From NCBI RefSeq assembly GCF_032108445.1, contig NZ_CP134876.1, positions 496,001 through 560,000 on the forward strand: a stretch of DNA of 64,000 bases. Reading direction: 5' to 3'. The position numbers were made by a program, and so were the translations under genes. Below are positions 8,725-18,105 of this stretch, in pieces; positions within the stretch are counted from its first letter, which is position 1, and each line of letters begins with the position of its first letter. The stretch comes from Micromonospora halotolerans (lineage in GTDB: Bacteria; Actinomycetota; Actinomycetes; Mycobacteriales; Micromonosporaceae). Below the pieces are notes generated by a model, which searched no databases, was not told the origin of the DNA, and was given only the letters and a program-made list of their open reading frames with translations.

Positions 8725-9881
8725 TGTCCGCCATCACCATGCGCGAGCTGACCAAGGTCTACCCCGGTGGGGTACGTGCCCTGGACGCCCTCGACCTGGA
8801 GATCGCCGACGGGGAGTTCTTCGCCCTGCTCGGCCCGTCCGGCTGCGGCAAGACCACCCTGCTGCGCACGATCGCCGGCCTGGAGGTCGCCTCCGGCGGC
8901 AGCGTGCGGATCGGCGAGCGGGACGTCACCAACCTGCCGCCGGGCAAGCGCGACGTGGCCATGGTCTTCCAGGACTACGCGCTGTTCCCGCACATGACCG
9001 TGCGGGACAACATCGCCTACCCGCTGCGGATCAAGAAGGTCGACCGGCGCAGCCGCGGCAGCAAGGCCGCCGACACGGCCGACGAGCTCGGCCTGTCCGG
9101 GCTGCTGGAACGCCGCCCCGGGCAGCTCTCCGGCGGCCAGCAGCAGCGCGTCGCCCTGGCCCGGGCGATGGCCTGCCACCCGCAGGTGTTCCTGCTCGAC
9201 GAGCCGCTGTCCAACCTCGACGCCCGGCTGCGGCTGGAGGCCCGGACCTTCCTCAAGCGCCTCCAGCGGGAGCTGGGCGTCACCACCGTCTTCGTCACCC
9301 ACGACCAGGCCGAGGCACTGGCCCTGGCCGACCGGATCGCGGTGATGGAGGGCGGCCGGATCCGCCAGGTCGGCACCCCCACCGAGGTGTTCCGCCGCCC
9401 CGCCAACACCTTCGTCGCCGGCTTCATCGGCTCCACCCCCATGAATCTGATCGACGCGCGGGTGCGGGGCGACGAGCTGGCCGTGGCCCGCGCCCGGCTA
9501 CCGCTGCCCGACGACGCCCGCGACCGGGTCGCCGACGGCGAGCGGCTGGTCTACGGCATCCGCCCCGAATACCTCGACTACTCCCCCACCGCGGTCCCCG
9601 GCGCGCTGACCGGCGAGGTCGTCGTCGTGGAGAACCTCGGCAGCGTCTCCCTGGTCTCGCTGGACGTGCCCACCGACGACGCCGAGGCGGGCGACGCGGC
9701 CGGCGACCCGGGCCGGACCAGCGTGCAGGTCGTGGTGCCCGAGGGCGGCGAACCGGAACCGGGCGACACCGGCTGGGCCGTGCCCCGCCCCGGCCGGTCA
9801 CTGCTCTACCGGGACGGCAACCTGGTCACCGCCGCCGCCGGTGTGCCCGCCCCCCGGGCCGACGCGGCCGTCCGGAGCTGA
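8724..9881 (+). CDS. sugar ABC transporter ATPase (MsiK/UgpC type)
   Basis: A 385-residue ATP-binding subunit. Walker A 'GPSGCGKTT' lies near residue 37, the ABC signature 'LSGGQQQRVALARA' near 135, Walker B 'VFLLDEPLSNLDA' near 155, and the switch His in 'VTHDQAEA' near 190. A C-terminal TOBE/MalK-like regulatory domain follows. Many actinobacterial CUT1 systems lack an ATPase and share MsiK; this one has its own, and its linker region around 'DDAEAGDAAGDPGRTS' is unusual. ATG overlaps the preceding TGA. Confidence 0.93.
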   Translation: MSAITMRELTKVYPGGVRALDALDLEIADGEFFALLGPSGCGKTTLLRTIAGLEVASGGSVRIGERDVTNLPPGKRDVAMVFQDYALFPHMTVRDNIAYPLRIKKVDRRSRGSKAADTADELGLSGLLERRPGQLSGGQQQRVALARAMACHPQVFLLDEPLSNLDARLRLEARTFLKRLQRELGVTTVFVTHDQAEALALADRIAVMEGGRIRQVGTPTEVFRRPANTFVAGFIGSTPMNLIDARVRGDELAVARARLPLPDDARDRVADGERLVYGIRPEYLDYSPTAVPGALTGEVVVVENLGSVSLVSLDVPTDDAEAGDAAGDPGRTSVQVVVPEGGEPEPGDTGWAVPRPGRSLLYRDGNLVTAAAGVPAPRADAAVRS

Positions 9882-9883
9882 CC

Positions 9884-11092
9884 GTGGTCGTGCACCGCGG
9901 CAGGTGGACCCTGCAGGACCGGGCCGACGACGTGCTGCGCGCCCTGCCGGTCACCGTCGCACCCGGCACCGCCGCGCTCACCGTCCGGCTGGACTATCCC
10001 CGCGAGGCCGGGGTGCTCGACCTGGGCTGCGTCGGTCCGGACGGCTTCCGCGGCTGGTCCGGCGGCGCCCGCGACGGCTACACCGTGGCCGCCGACTGGG
10101 CCACCCCCGGCTACCTGCCGGGCGAGCTGGAACCCGGCGAGTGGCAGGTGCTGCTGCGGTTGCACCGCATCCCACCGGACGGGCTGGACTACGAGGTCAC
10201 CGCCACCACCACCAGCACGCCGCCGCCGGCGCCGCCCGCACCGGCGGCGCCACCGCGCCCCGACCGCCCGCCCCGCCGCGACCTGCCCACCGTCGACGGC
10301 CGGCGGTGGCTCGCCGGTGACCTGCACGCGCACACCGTGCACAGCGACGGCAGCCAGACCATCGACGAGCTGGCCGCGCTGGCCGCCGCCCGCGGCCTGG
10401 ACTTCCTCGCCGTCACCGACCACAACACCGTCAGCCACCACCCGTGGCTGCCGGACGCCTCCGCCCGCTACGGCATCAGCCTGCTGCCCGGCCAGGAGGT
10501 GACCACCGACCGGGGGCACGCCAACGTGTTCGGGCCGGTGGGCTGGATCGACTTCCGCCGCCCGCCGGACGAGTGGCTCGCCGCCGCCCGGCGCGGCGGC
10601 GGGCTCATGTCGGTCAACCACCCCCTGGGCGGCGACTGCGCCTGGCGCCAACCCCTGGCCGACCGCACCCAGCTGGTCGAGGTGTGGCACTCCGGCTGGT
10701 GGGACCGCACCTGGGGCGCCCCCCTCGCCTGGGCGCGGGCCTGGCGGCCGGACGTCGTGGCGGTGGGCGGCAGCGACTTCCACCGCCCGGGCGACGACGC
10801 GCCGCCCGGCTCCCCCACCACCTGGGTGCTCGCCGACCCCGACCGCGCACCCGGCGACGCCGTGCTGGACGCGCTGCGCGGCGGCCGTACCGCCGTCTCC
10901 GCCGACCCAGGCGGGCCGCTGCTGCTGCGCCTCGGCGACGAGCTGCTGGCGCTCGACGCCGACGGCGCGCTGCTGGCCGACCCGGACGGCCGGCACCGGG
11001 TGGTCCGCGGCGACCGGTGCCTGCTGCCGGCCGGCGACGGGCTGCACGTCCTGGAGTCCCACCGCATGGAGGTGATCGCACTGTGCAGCTGA
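9884..11092 (+). CDS. CehA/McbA-type PHP-domain metallohydrolase
   Basis: A 402-residue protein with an N-terminal beta-rich region (1-110), a Pro/Ala linker, and a PHP metallohydrolase domain. Metal ligands are visible in 'GDLHAHTVHSDG' (HAH at 148-150), 'AVTDHNT', 'LLPGQEVTT', 'SVNHPLGGD' and the final 'GGSDFHRPG'. Members of this family hydrolyse phosphoesters or carbamates, so it may act on a phosphorylated sugar brought in by the transporter; the substrate is not known. GTG lies two bases after the ATPase stop. The end overlaps the next gene by ten bases and contains its ribosome site GGAGGTGA. Confidence 0.85.
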   Translation: MVVHRGRWTLQDRADDVLRALPVTVAPGTAALTVRLDYPREAGVLDLGCVGPDGFRGWSGGARDGYTVAADWATPGYLPGELEPGEWQVLLRLHRIPPDGLDYEVTATTTSTPPPAPPAPAAPPRPDRPPRRDLPTVDGRRWLAGDLHAHTVHSDGSQTIDELAALAAARGLDFLAVTDHNTVSHHPWLPDASARYGISLLPGQEVTTDRGHANVFGPVGWIDFRRPPDEWLAAARRGGGLMSVNHPLGGDCAWRQPLADRTQLVEVWHSGWWDRTWGAPLAWARAWRPDVVAVGGSDFHRPGDDAPPGSPTTWVLADPDRAPGDAVLDALRGGRTAVSADPGGPLLLRLGDELLALDADGALLADPDGRHRVVRGDRCLLPAGDGLHVLESHRMEVIALCS

Positions 11093-11994
11093 CCGCACGC
11101 ACGCGGGTGGCCGGCGCCCCCGTCAACTACGGCATCTACCAGCCCACCGGCGCACCCGTCGACCCCGAGGACCTGCTCGCGGCACTGGCCCGCGACGGCT
11201 ACACCGGGGTGGACTCCGGCCCGATCGGCTACCTCGGCACCGGCGAGACCCTGGCGCGCCGGCTGACCGCGGCCGGCATCGGGCTGGCCGGCGGCTGGGT
11301 CGACCTGCGGTTCGCCGACCCGGCCGGCTTCGCCGAGGACCTGACCCAGCTCGACGCCGCGCTCGACGTGTTCACCGCCGCGCCGGTCGACGACCCCCGG
11401 TTCGCGCCCCGGCCGACCCTGGCCTGCCCCGGCAACCCGGGCCGGATGGCCCGGCCGGGCGTCCCGACCGACCTGGCGTCGGCGCTGCCCGCCGCGGCCT
11501 GGCCCGACTTCGCCGCCCGGGTGCAGCAGGCCGCCGACCGGTGCCGCGACCGTGGCCTGGAGCCGGTGTTCCACTACCACCTCGGCACCGACGTGGAGAC
11601 CGAGGCGGAGGCCGACCGACTGCTCGAACTGACCGACATCGCCATCTGCCTGGACACCGGGCACCTGGCGCTGGCCGGGGGCGACCCGGTGGCCGCCGCG
11701 CGCCGCTGGGCCGGCCGGATCGGCCAGGTGCACCTGAAGGACGCCGACCTCGCCGCCCACGCCCGGGCCCGGGCGGCCGGCGGGGGCCTCATGGACGTGG
11801 TCGCGGCCGGCGGGTTCTGCGCCCTGGGCCGCGGCGACGTCGACCTCGCCGGGGTGTTCGCGGCGCTCGACGACACCGGCTACACGGGCTGGCTGGTGGT
11901 CGAGCAGGACGCCCCCGAGGACGGCCGGGACCTCGACCGGATCCGCGCCGACCAGCACGCCAACCGGCGGTGGCTCGAGGAGGCGCTGCGATGA
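11083..11994 (+). CDS. sugar isomerase/epimerase TIM barrel, IolE-like
   Basis: A 303-residue xylose-isomerase-like TIM barrel. Metal-site segments typical of IolE and related enzymes are 'EPVFHYHLGTDVET', 'ICLDTGHLALAGGDPV', 'IGQVHLKDA' and 'FCALGRGDVDLAGV', ending with 'GWLVVEQD'. IolE proteins dehydrate inososes; others in the fold epimerise sugars. GTG 11083 is chosen for the GGAGGTGA ribosome site eight bases upstream inside the previous gene. It is coupled to the next gene by a four-base ATGA overlap. With the Gfo/Idh gene beside it, an inositol-type oxidation and dehydration pair is plausible. Confidence 0.82.
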   Translation: MQLTARTRVAGAPVNYGIYQPTGAPVDPEDLLAALARDGYTGVDSGPIGYLGTGETLARRLTAAGIGLAGGWVDLRFADPAGFAEDLTQLDAALDVFTAAPVDDPRFAPRPTLACPGNPGRMARPGVPTDLASALPAAAWPDFAARVQQAADRCRDRGLEPVFHYHLGTDVETEAEADRLLELTDIAICLDTGHLALAGGDPVAAARRWAGRIGQVHLKDADLAAHARARAAGGGLMDVVAAGGFCALGRGDVDLAGVFAALDDTGYTGWLVVEQDAPEDGRDLDRIRADQHANRRWLEEALR

Positions 11995-13136
11995 CCGAGC
12001 CCGGCAAGCGGATCCGGATCGCGGTGGCCGGGCTGGGCGTCATCGCCCGCACCGTGCACCTGCCGCTGCTGCAACGCCGCGCCGACCTGTTCGAGATCGT
12101 CGCGCTGGCCGACCTGTCCCCGTCCCGGCTGACCGAGCTGGGTGAGCGGTACGGCGTCGAGCCCGCCCGCCGCTACACCGACGCGGCCCGCATGGTCACC
12201 GACGGCGGCTGCGACGCCGTGCTGCTGGCCACCTCCGGCTCGCACGGCGACCTGGCCGCGCTGGCGCTGCGCGCCGGCCTGCCCGTGCTGTGCGAGAAGC
12301 CGCTGGCCTACACCCTGCGCGAGACGGCCCGGCTGGCCGAGCTGGGCGCCGGCAGCCCGGCGCTGATGGTCGGCTACATGAAGCAGTACGACCCGGCGGT
12401 GGCCGAGGCCGCGCGGCTGCTGGCGGACCTCGGCGGCGCGGAGCGGGTGCATGCCGTGGAGGTGACCGTGCTGCACGCCGGCGGCGACCGGCAGCTGCGC
12501 TTCGCCAACCTGCCGCCGGCCGCCGGCGACGTGCCGGCCGAGGAGGTGGCCCGGCTGTCCGCCGCCGACCGGGCGCTGCTCGACACCGCCGTCGGCGCCG
12601 ACCCGGGCGCCCGCGCCCTCTACCAGATCCTGATCAACAGCATCTCGCACGACCTGTCCCTGCTGCGCCTGTTCACCGGGGCGCCGGCCACCGTGGAGCA
12701 GGTCGCCACCTGGCCGCTGCGCCCCGACGGCCCCGTGGAGCCGTCGGTGGAGATCAGCGGGCGGCTGCCGGGCGGGGCACGCTACGGCATCCGGTGGCTC
12801 AACCTGCCGGACTACCCCGCCTACCGGGAGACGGTCACCCTGCACCACGCCCGCGGCTCGCTGGAGCTGGTGTTCCCCTCGCCGTACCTGCTGAACGCGC
12901 CGACCACGCTGACCGTGGTGGACGAGCACGGCGGCGGCGAGCGGCGGGCCGCGTACCGGTCGGTGACCGAGGCGTTCGAGCAGGAACTGGTCGCGTTCCA
13001 CGCGATGGTCACGGCGGGTGCCGCGCCGCTGACCGGCATCGCCGAGGGCGCGGCCGACGTACGGACCAGCCAGCAGGTGGTACGCCGCTACGGGGAGCTG
13101 ACCGGGGCGGCGATCGGCGGAGAGGCGGCGAGCTGA
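11991..13136 (+). CDS. Gfo/Idh/MocA-family oxidoreductase
   Basis: NAD(P)-dependent sugar or inositol dehydrogenase, 381 residues. The Rossmann motif 'VAGLGVIARTVHLPLL' is at 12-27 and the family's catalytic-lysine motif 'CEKPLAY' near residue 100. The C-terminal alpha/beta substrate domain has the His of 'SISHDLSLLRLF'. Its ATG overlaps the stop before it (ATGA) and its own stop overlaps the mannosidase start (TGATG). It may serve as the operon's inositol dehydrogenase (IolG-like), but the family is broad and the substrate is inferred. Confidence 0.88.
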   Translation: MTEPGKRIRIAVAGLGVIARTVHLPLLQRRADLFEIVALADLSPSRLTELGERYGVEPARRYTDAARMVTDGGCDAVLLATSGSHGDLAALALRAGLPVLCEKPLAYTLRETARLAELGAGSPALMVGYMKQYDPAVAEAARLLADLGGAERVHAVEVTVLHAGGDRQLRFANLPPAAGDVPAEEVARLSAADRALLDTAVGADPGARALYQILINSISHDLSLLRLFTGAPATVEQVATWPLRPDGPVEPSVEISGRLPGGARYGIRWLNLPDYPAYRETVTLHHARGSLELVFPSPYLLNAPTTLTVVDEHGGGERRAAYRSVTEAFEQELVAFHAMVTAGAAPLTGIAEGAADVRTSQQVVRRYGELTGAAIGGEAAS

Positions 13137-15883
13137 TGACGCGACCGACCGAGATCATCGTGGTCCCGCACACCCACTGGGACCGGGAGTGGTACGAGCC
13201 GTTCCAGCGGTTCCGGCTGCGGCTGGTGGCGCTGCTGGACGACGTGTTCGACCGGATGGAGCGCGACCCGCGGCAGCGGTTCACGCTCGACGGGCAGCTC
13301 GCCGCGGTCGACGACTACCTGGAGGTGCGCCCCGAGCGGCGGGAGCAGGTGATCGACCTGGTCCGGGCCGGCCGGCTGTCGGTGGGCCCCTGGCAGATCC
13401 TGCTCGACGAGTTCCTCTGCTCCGGGGAGAACATCGTCCGCAACCTGGAACGCGGGCTGGCGCGCAGCGCCGACCTGGGCGGCGCCATGCCGGTCGGCTA
13501 CCTGCCCGACATGTTCGGCCACATCGCCCAGATGCCGCAGATCCTGGCCGGCGCCGGGCTGGCGCACGCCTGCGTGTTCCGGGGTGTGCCCGAGCGGGTG
13601 CACACTCACGCCTTCGCCTGGCAGGCGCCCGACGGCACCACGGTCCGCACCCAGTACCTGCCCGGCGGCTACGGCAGCGCGGCCGGTCTCATGGAGGACG
13701 CCGCGCAGGTCACCCGCCGGGCCGGCGACCTGGCCGACCGGCTCGCCGGGTGGCGCCCGGCCGGCGACGACACCCCGGTGCTGGCCATGTACGGCACCGA
13801 CCACGCGGCGCCGGCGCCGGACGCCCCCGACCTGCTGGCCACCGCCGACGTCGCGGGCACCCGGCTGCGGCTGGGCACCCTCGCCGAGTACTTCGCCACC
13901 CAGCCGGCCACGGTCGACGGCCTGCCCGTGGTGCGCGGCGAGCTGCGCTCGCACGCCCGGGCCAACATCCTGCCCGGCGTGATCTCCGTCCGGGCGCACC
14001 TGAAGCAGGCGATGAACCGCGCCGAGCGGCGCGTCGAACGGTACGCCGAACCGCTCGCCGCGCTCACCCACGACGGGTCCGTGCAGCGCTTCCTCGACAT
14101 GGCCTGGACCCGGCTGATCGACGCGAGCTGCCACGACTCGGTGACCGGCTGCGGCTGCGACGAGACCGCCGAGCAGGTCGCCGCCCGGCTCGCCGAGGCC
14201 GACCAGCTCGGCCGGGCGGTCTGCGACCTGGTCGGCACGCGGCTGTCGACCGCCGTGCCCCGGGACGGCTACCTGCTGTTCAATCCCACTCCGGCGGCGC
14301 GTACCGCGCTGGTGTGCCTGGACGTGGAGACGCCGGCCGACGGCGCCGTGGCGCTCGCCGACGCCGCCGGCCGCCGCGTGGCCACCCAGGTGCTCGACCG
14401 CAACCGCACGCTGCTCGCCGACGACGTCGTGCCGGCGGCCGACCTGCCGGCCGTGCTCACCCGGGTGCACGGTCGGGAGCTGTACGGCCAGGAGGTCACG
14501 GCCTGGTCCGTCTCACCCGACGACGCCACCCTCACCTTCCAGGTGGCCCGCCACGGCGACCCGGCCTTCGACGTGGAGGACGTCCGCCTGGCGCTCGCCG
14601 CCGCCGCGCAGCCCGACCGGTGGCGGGTACGGATCCTCGCCGCTCCCCGGGCCACCGTGGCCGCCCTGGTCGACGTGCCCCCGCTGGGGCGCGCCGCGGT
14701 CCGGCCGGCGCCGCTGCCGGCGACCGCGACGCCCGCGTCCGACCCGGTCACGGTGGCCGGCCGCAGCCTCGACAACGGCCTGCTCCGGGTCGACGTCGCC
14801 GAGGACGGCACCCTGGCGCTGTCCACCCCGGACGGGGTGACCGTGGACGGGGTCGGCCGGATCGTCGACGGCGGCGACGTGGGCGACAGCTACAACTACG
14901 CCCCGCCGGCCGCCGACGAACTGGTCGACAAGCCGCGGGCCGTGCGGACCGTCGTGCGCCACGACGGTCCGCTGGTGGCCGTCCTGGAGGTGGTACGCGA
15001 GTACCGCTGGCCGGTGGCCGCGGACGTCGACGCCGGCTCCCGCGCCGTGGACCGGGAACCCGTCACCGTGACCACCCGGGTCGAGCTGCGGCGCGGCGAG
15101 GGCTTCGTCCGGCTGCGCGTCGAGTTCGACAACCGTTGCGACGACCACCGGGTGCGGCTGCACCTGCCACTGCCGTCACCGGCCGACACCTCGTACGCCG
15201 AGGGCCAGTTCGCCGTCGTGGCGCGCGGCCTGACGGCCGAGGGCGGTGGCGGCGAGGTGCCACTACCCACCTTCCCGGCCAACGGGTTCGTCGCGGCCGG
15301 CGGGCCGGACGGCGCGCTCGCCGTGCTGCTGACCCAACCCACCGAGTACGAGCTGACCGACGCGGGCCGCGAGCTGGCGGTCACCGTGCTGCGGTCGATC
15401 GGGATGCTGTCGCGCAACCGGCACGCGCTGCGCGACGAGCCCGCCGGGCCGCAGCTGCCCACACCTCAGGCGCAGTGCCGGGGCACCCGCACGGTCGAGC
15501 TGGCGGTGCTGCCGTACCGGGGCGCCTGGCACGAGGCGGGGGTGCTGGCGGCGGCCGAGGCGTACCGGCACGAGGTGCTGGCGTTCCCGGGCACCGCCGA
15601 CCCGGCCACCGCGCTGCCCGCGCCGACGGTCGGGCTCTCCGTCGACGGTCCGGGCGTCGCGGTGACCAGCGTCCGGGACCGGGCGGGCCGCACCGAGGTG
15701 CGCCTGGCGGCGCAGACCCCGGTCGACACCACCGCCGTGCTCGGCGGCGCGCCGGTCCGCGGGGCGTGGCGGGCGGACCTGCTCGGCCGGACCGGCGAGC
15801 CGCTCGCCGTCGGCGGGGACGGGCTGGTCCGGTTGCCGCTGCGGGCCTGGGAGATCGCCACGGTGCAGCTCGATCTGACCTGA
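13136..15883 (+). CDS. GH38 alpha-mannosidase
   Basis: A 915-residue zinc-dependent retaining alpha-mannosidase with no signal peptide, so cytoplasmic. The zinc site begins with 'HTHWD' at 12-16. The catalytic nucleophile is Asp125 in 'GYLPDMFGH', and further catalytic-domain residues lie in 'DASCHDSVTGCGCDE' around 335. The middle three-helix region and C-terminal beta domains fill the rest, which is the usual GH38 length. As last gene of the ABC operon it probably removes alpha-linked mannose from the imported sugar. Confidence 0.92.
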   Translation: MTRPTEIIVVPHTHWDREWYEPFQRFRLRLVALLDDVFDRMERDPRQRFTLDGQLAAVDDYLEVRPERREQVIDLVRAGRLSVGPWQILLDEFLCSGENIVRNLERGLARSADLGGAMPVGYLPDMFGHIAQMPQILAGAGLAHACVFRGVPERVHTHAFAWQAPDGTTVRTQYLPGGYGSAAGLMEDAAQVTRRAGDLADRLAGWRPAGDDTPVLAMYGTDHAAPAPDAPDLLATADVAGTRLRLGTLAEYFATQPATVDGLPVVRGELRSHARANILPGVISVRAHLKQAMNRAERRVERYAEPLAALTHDGSVQRFLDMAWTRLIDASCHDSVTGCGCDETAEQVAARLAEADQLGRAVCDLVGTRLSTAVPRDGYLLFNPTPAARTALVCLDVETPADGAVALADAAGRRVATQVLDRNRTLLADDVVPAADLPAVLTRVHGRELYGQEVTAWSVSPDDATLTFQVARHGDPAFDVEDVRLALAAAAQPDRWRVRILAAPRATVAALVDVPPLGRAAVRPAPLPATATPASDPVTVAGRSLDNGLLRVDVAEDGTLALSTPDGVTVDGVGRIVDGGDVGDSYNYAPPAADELVDKPRAVRTVVRHDGPLVAVLEVVREYRWPVAADVDAGSRAVDREPVTVTTRVELRRGEGFVRLRVEFDNRCDDHRVRLHLPLPSPADTSYAEGQFAVVARGLTAEGGGGEVPLPTFPANGFVAAGGPDGALAVLLTQPTEYELTDAGRELAVTVLRSIGMLSRNRHALRDEPAGPQLPTPQAQCRGTRTVELAVLPYRGAWHEAGVLAAAEAYRHEVLAFPGTADPATALPAPTVGLSVDGPGVAVTSVRDRAGRTEVRLAAQTPVDTTAVLGGAPVRGAWRADLLGRTGEPLAVGGDGLVRLPLRAWEIATVQLDLT

Positions 15884-15910
15884 CGCCGCCGGGGCGTGGC
15901 CGCGCCGGGC

Positions 15911-16822
15911 TCAGTCTCGGCGCGGCACGGCGTTGTCGACATCGAGCAGTCCGGCGGCGACCACGGCCCGGCTCAGCGGCCGGGTCAGCTCGGCGAGGCG
16001 GGCGCACCCGTCGGCGCCGAGCACCGCGTACGCGGGCGTGGCGAGCCGGTCGGTGGCCGCCTCGATCCACGCGCGCTGCGCCCGTCCGCTGTCGGTCAGC
16101 GCGGGCTCGTCGCCCTCGACCAGCCCGCGCCCGCGCAGCCGGTCGATGGCGTCCGCCCACTGCTCGCCGGTCCAGCCCCGCGTGCGGCGCAGGAAGCGGA
16201 CCGACACCTCGCCGGAGGCGGCGTGCAGCACCAGCGCCTCCAGCCCGGTCAGGCCGGCGAGCACCAGGGCGGCCACGTGCCCGTCGCCACGGAACTCCCG
16301 CAGGAGCGTCTGGGCCTGCCAGAGGATCAGGTGCGGCTGGTCCGGCCAGGGCAGCGCGGCGTGGGCGGCGAACAGCGGCCGCCCCTCGGGGTACGCGGTG
16401 GCGGACTCGGCGGCGCGCCGGGCCAGTTCGGCGGCCTCGACCAGCTCCGGGGACCGCACGGCGTCGTCCAGCGCCCGGGTGAGGGCCGCGTCGGCGGCGT
16501 CCCGCCGGGCGGCCAGCACGGCGGCCGGCGCCGCCCGCTCCCAGGCGGCCGGCAGCACTCGGGCCACGAGGTCCGGGTTGAAGTTGAAGAAGCTGGCCAC
16601 CACCGGGCCGGGCCCGACCGGCCCCAGGGCGGCCGCGCGGGAGGCGAAGTAGCCGGCCGGCGCGGGCAGGCCGAGGGCGGCGTACCGCTCGTGCGCCTCG
16701 GGCACGAAGTAGATCATCGCGTGCAGGGGCTCGGTCACCCGCCAGGCGCGGCGCACGGCGGCCGGGTCGAGGGCCGCCGGCTGCTGCCCGCCCGGATCCG
16801 TCAGCGCTGTCAGGTCCGCCAT
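15911..16822 (-). CDS. SCO6745-like protein
   Basis: A 303-residue actinobacterial protein of the SCO6745 group, of unknown function. An N-terminal helical region ('AWRVTEPLHAMIYFVPEA') is typical of the family, and the C-terminal half contains a winged-helix-like segment, 'GWTGEQWADAIDRLRGRGLVE'. ATG 16822 is preferred to the longer frame (16867) because GGAAGG lies eight bases upstream. Convergent with the mannosidase operon, with only 27 bases between the stops. Confidence 0.8.
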   Translation of the reverse strand: MADLTALTDPGGQQPAALDPAAVRRAWRVTEPLHAMIYFVPEAHERYAALGLPAPAGYFASRAAALGPVGPGPVVASFFNFNPDLVARVLPAAWERAAPAAVLAARRDAADAALTRALDDAVRSPELVEAAELARRAAESATAYPEGRPLFAAHAALPWPDQPHLILWQAQTLLREFRGDGHVAALVLAGLTGLEALVLHAASGEVSVRFLRRTRGWTGEQWADAIDRLRGRGLVEGDEPALTDSGRAQRAWIEAATDRLATPAYAVLGADGCARLAELTRPLSRAVVAAGLLDVDNAVPRRD

Positions 16823-17024
16823 CTCACTGCCTTCCGCCGGGAACGTTACCGACCGGTAGGTTCCCATGCCGGCGGCGGCGTGTCACCCGCCGGGTGCGCA
16901 GGCGGCCCGATGGGGCCTTTTGCTCAGGTCAGCGGCGTGTTCTCATACCGGAACGACGACAACCTGCTGGCGGCCGCGTCCGTCCATCCAGGTCGGTGAC
17001 ACCATCCCGGCGAAAGGTGCAACG

Positions 17025-17984
17025 ATGCACAGAAGACCAACCTTCCAGCTGGCGGTCCTGACCGCCACCGCGGCGACATTCCTGGGGGCCGGCGGAGCAT
17101 CCGCGGCGGCGGGCACGGCAGTGTCCGCGACCGCCTCCGCGGGCGTGACGGCGTGCGCCCCGGGCGACGGGCACGGCGCGGCGCGGGTGAGCGAGGGCGC
17201 CACCGCCCAGGAGCCCGAGCTGTATTCCAAGAACGAGGCGAACGCCTACGGCGTGATCAAGGATTCGCCGCGCCTGCCCAACGGCAGCGTCACCGTGCCC
17301 ACGGTCTTCCACATGGTCTCCGACCACGCCCTCAGCGCGGCGGAGACCACCAGGTGGAAGACCCTGATCGCGGCGCAGATGACCGTGCTCAACGACTCGT
17401 ACGCCGGCCGCACCGCGGCGGACGCCTCCGACACCCCGTTCCGGTTCTCGCTCGTCGGGACGACGTGGACGGTGAACAGCGACTGGTACACGGTCGTGCC
17501 CGGCAAGAACGAGCGCGACATGAAGAAGGCGCTGTACACGGGCGACGCCCGCACGTTGAACGTGTACGCGGCCAACATCGGCGGCGGCCTGCTCGGCTGG
17601 GCGTACTTCCCCAAGGGCTACAACAACGGCCGGGACTACATCGACGGCGTGGTGATGCTCGACGAGTCGATGCCCGGCGGGACGGCGGGCAAGTACGCCC
17701 TGGGTGACACGCTGACGCACGAGGTCGGGCACTGGCTGATGCTGGAGCACACCTTCGCGCACGGGTGCTCGGCCTCGGGCGACTTCGTGGCGGACACCCC
17801 GCGGGAGGCGGCGCCGCAGTTCAACTGCCCGATCGGCGCGGACACCTGCACCGCACCCGGGCTGGACCCGATCCACAACTTCATGGACTACACGCAGGAC
17901 TCCTGCATGAACATGTTCACCGCCGGACAGGCGGACCGGATGAGTGACGCCTGGGTGGCGTTCCGGTCCGGCGGCGTCAAGTAG
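17025..17984 (+). CDS. secreted M43-family zinc metalloprotease
   Basis: A 319-residue exported protease of the cytophagalysin/pappalysin (M43) type. The signal peptide covers about residues 1-28 and ends in ASAAA. A prodomain-like stretch runs to about residue 75. The active site is 'HEVGHWLMLEH' (three His ligands and catalytic Glu), with the Met-turn downstream in 'HNFMDYTQDSCMNMFT'. Several Cys probably form disulphides. ATG 17025 gives a clean signal peptide; the frame is open further upstream without one. A hairpin terminator follows. Confidence 0.9.
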   Translation: MHRRPTFQLAVLTATAATFLGAGGASAAAGTAVSATASAGVTACAPGDGHGAARVSEGATAQEPELYSKNEANAYGVIKDSPRLPNGSVTVPTVFHMVSDHALSAAETTRWKTLIAAQMTVLNDSYAGRTAADASDTPFRFSLVGTTWTVNSDWYTVVPGKNERDMKKALYTGDARTLNVYAANIGGGLLGWAYFPKGYNNGRDYIDGVVMLDESMPGGTAGKYALGDTLTHEVGHWLMLEHTFAHGCSASGDFVADTPREAAPQFNCPIGADTCTAPGLDPIHNFMDYTQDSCMNMFTAGQADRMSDAWVAFRSGGVK

Positions 17985-17996
17985 CACCAGGTAGCG

Positions 17997-18033
17997 GGGG
18001 TCGACGGACCGCTTGTCGCGGCCCGTCGACCCC
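17997..18033 (+). terminator. hairpin terminator after the metalloprotease
   Basis: Perfect 11-bp inverted repeat GGGGTCGACGG / CCGTCGACCCC with a 15-base loop, 13 bases past the stop. No T-run, as is usual in this GC range. Confidence 0.6.
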
Positions 18034-18105
18034 TTCCGGGTACGACACCGCGAATTGCCGCCCGGCGTGCGTGTCCCGCCGGGGTCGGTGCCGGATGCTG
18101 GGACC

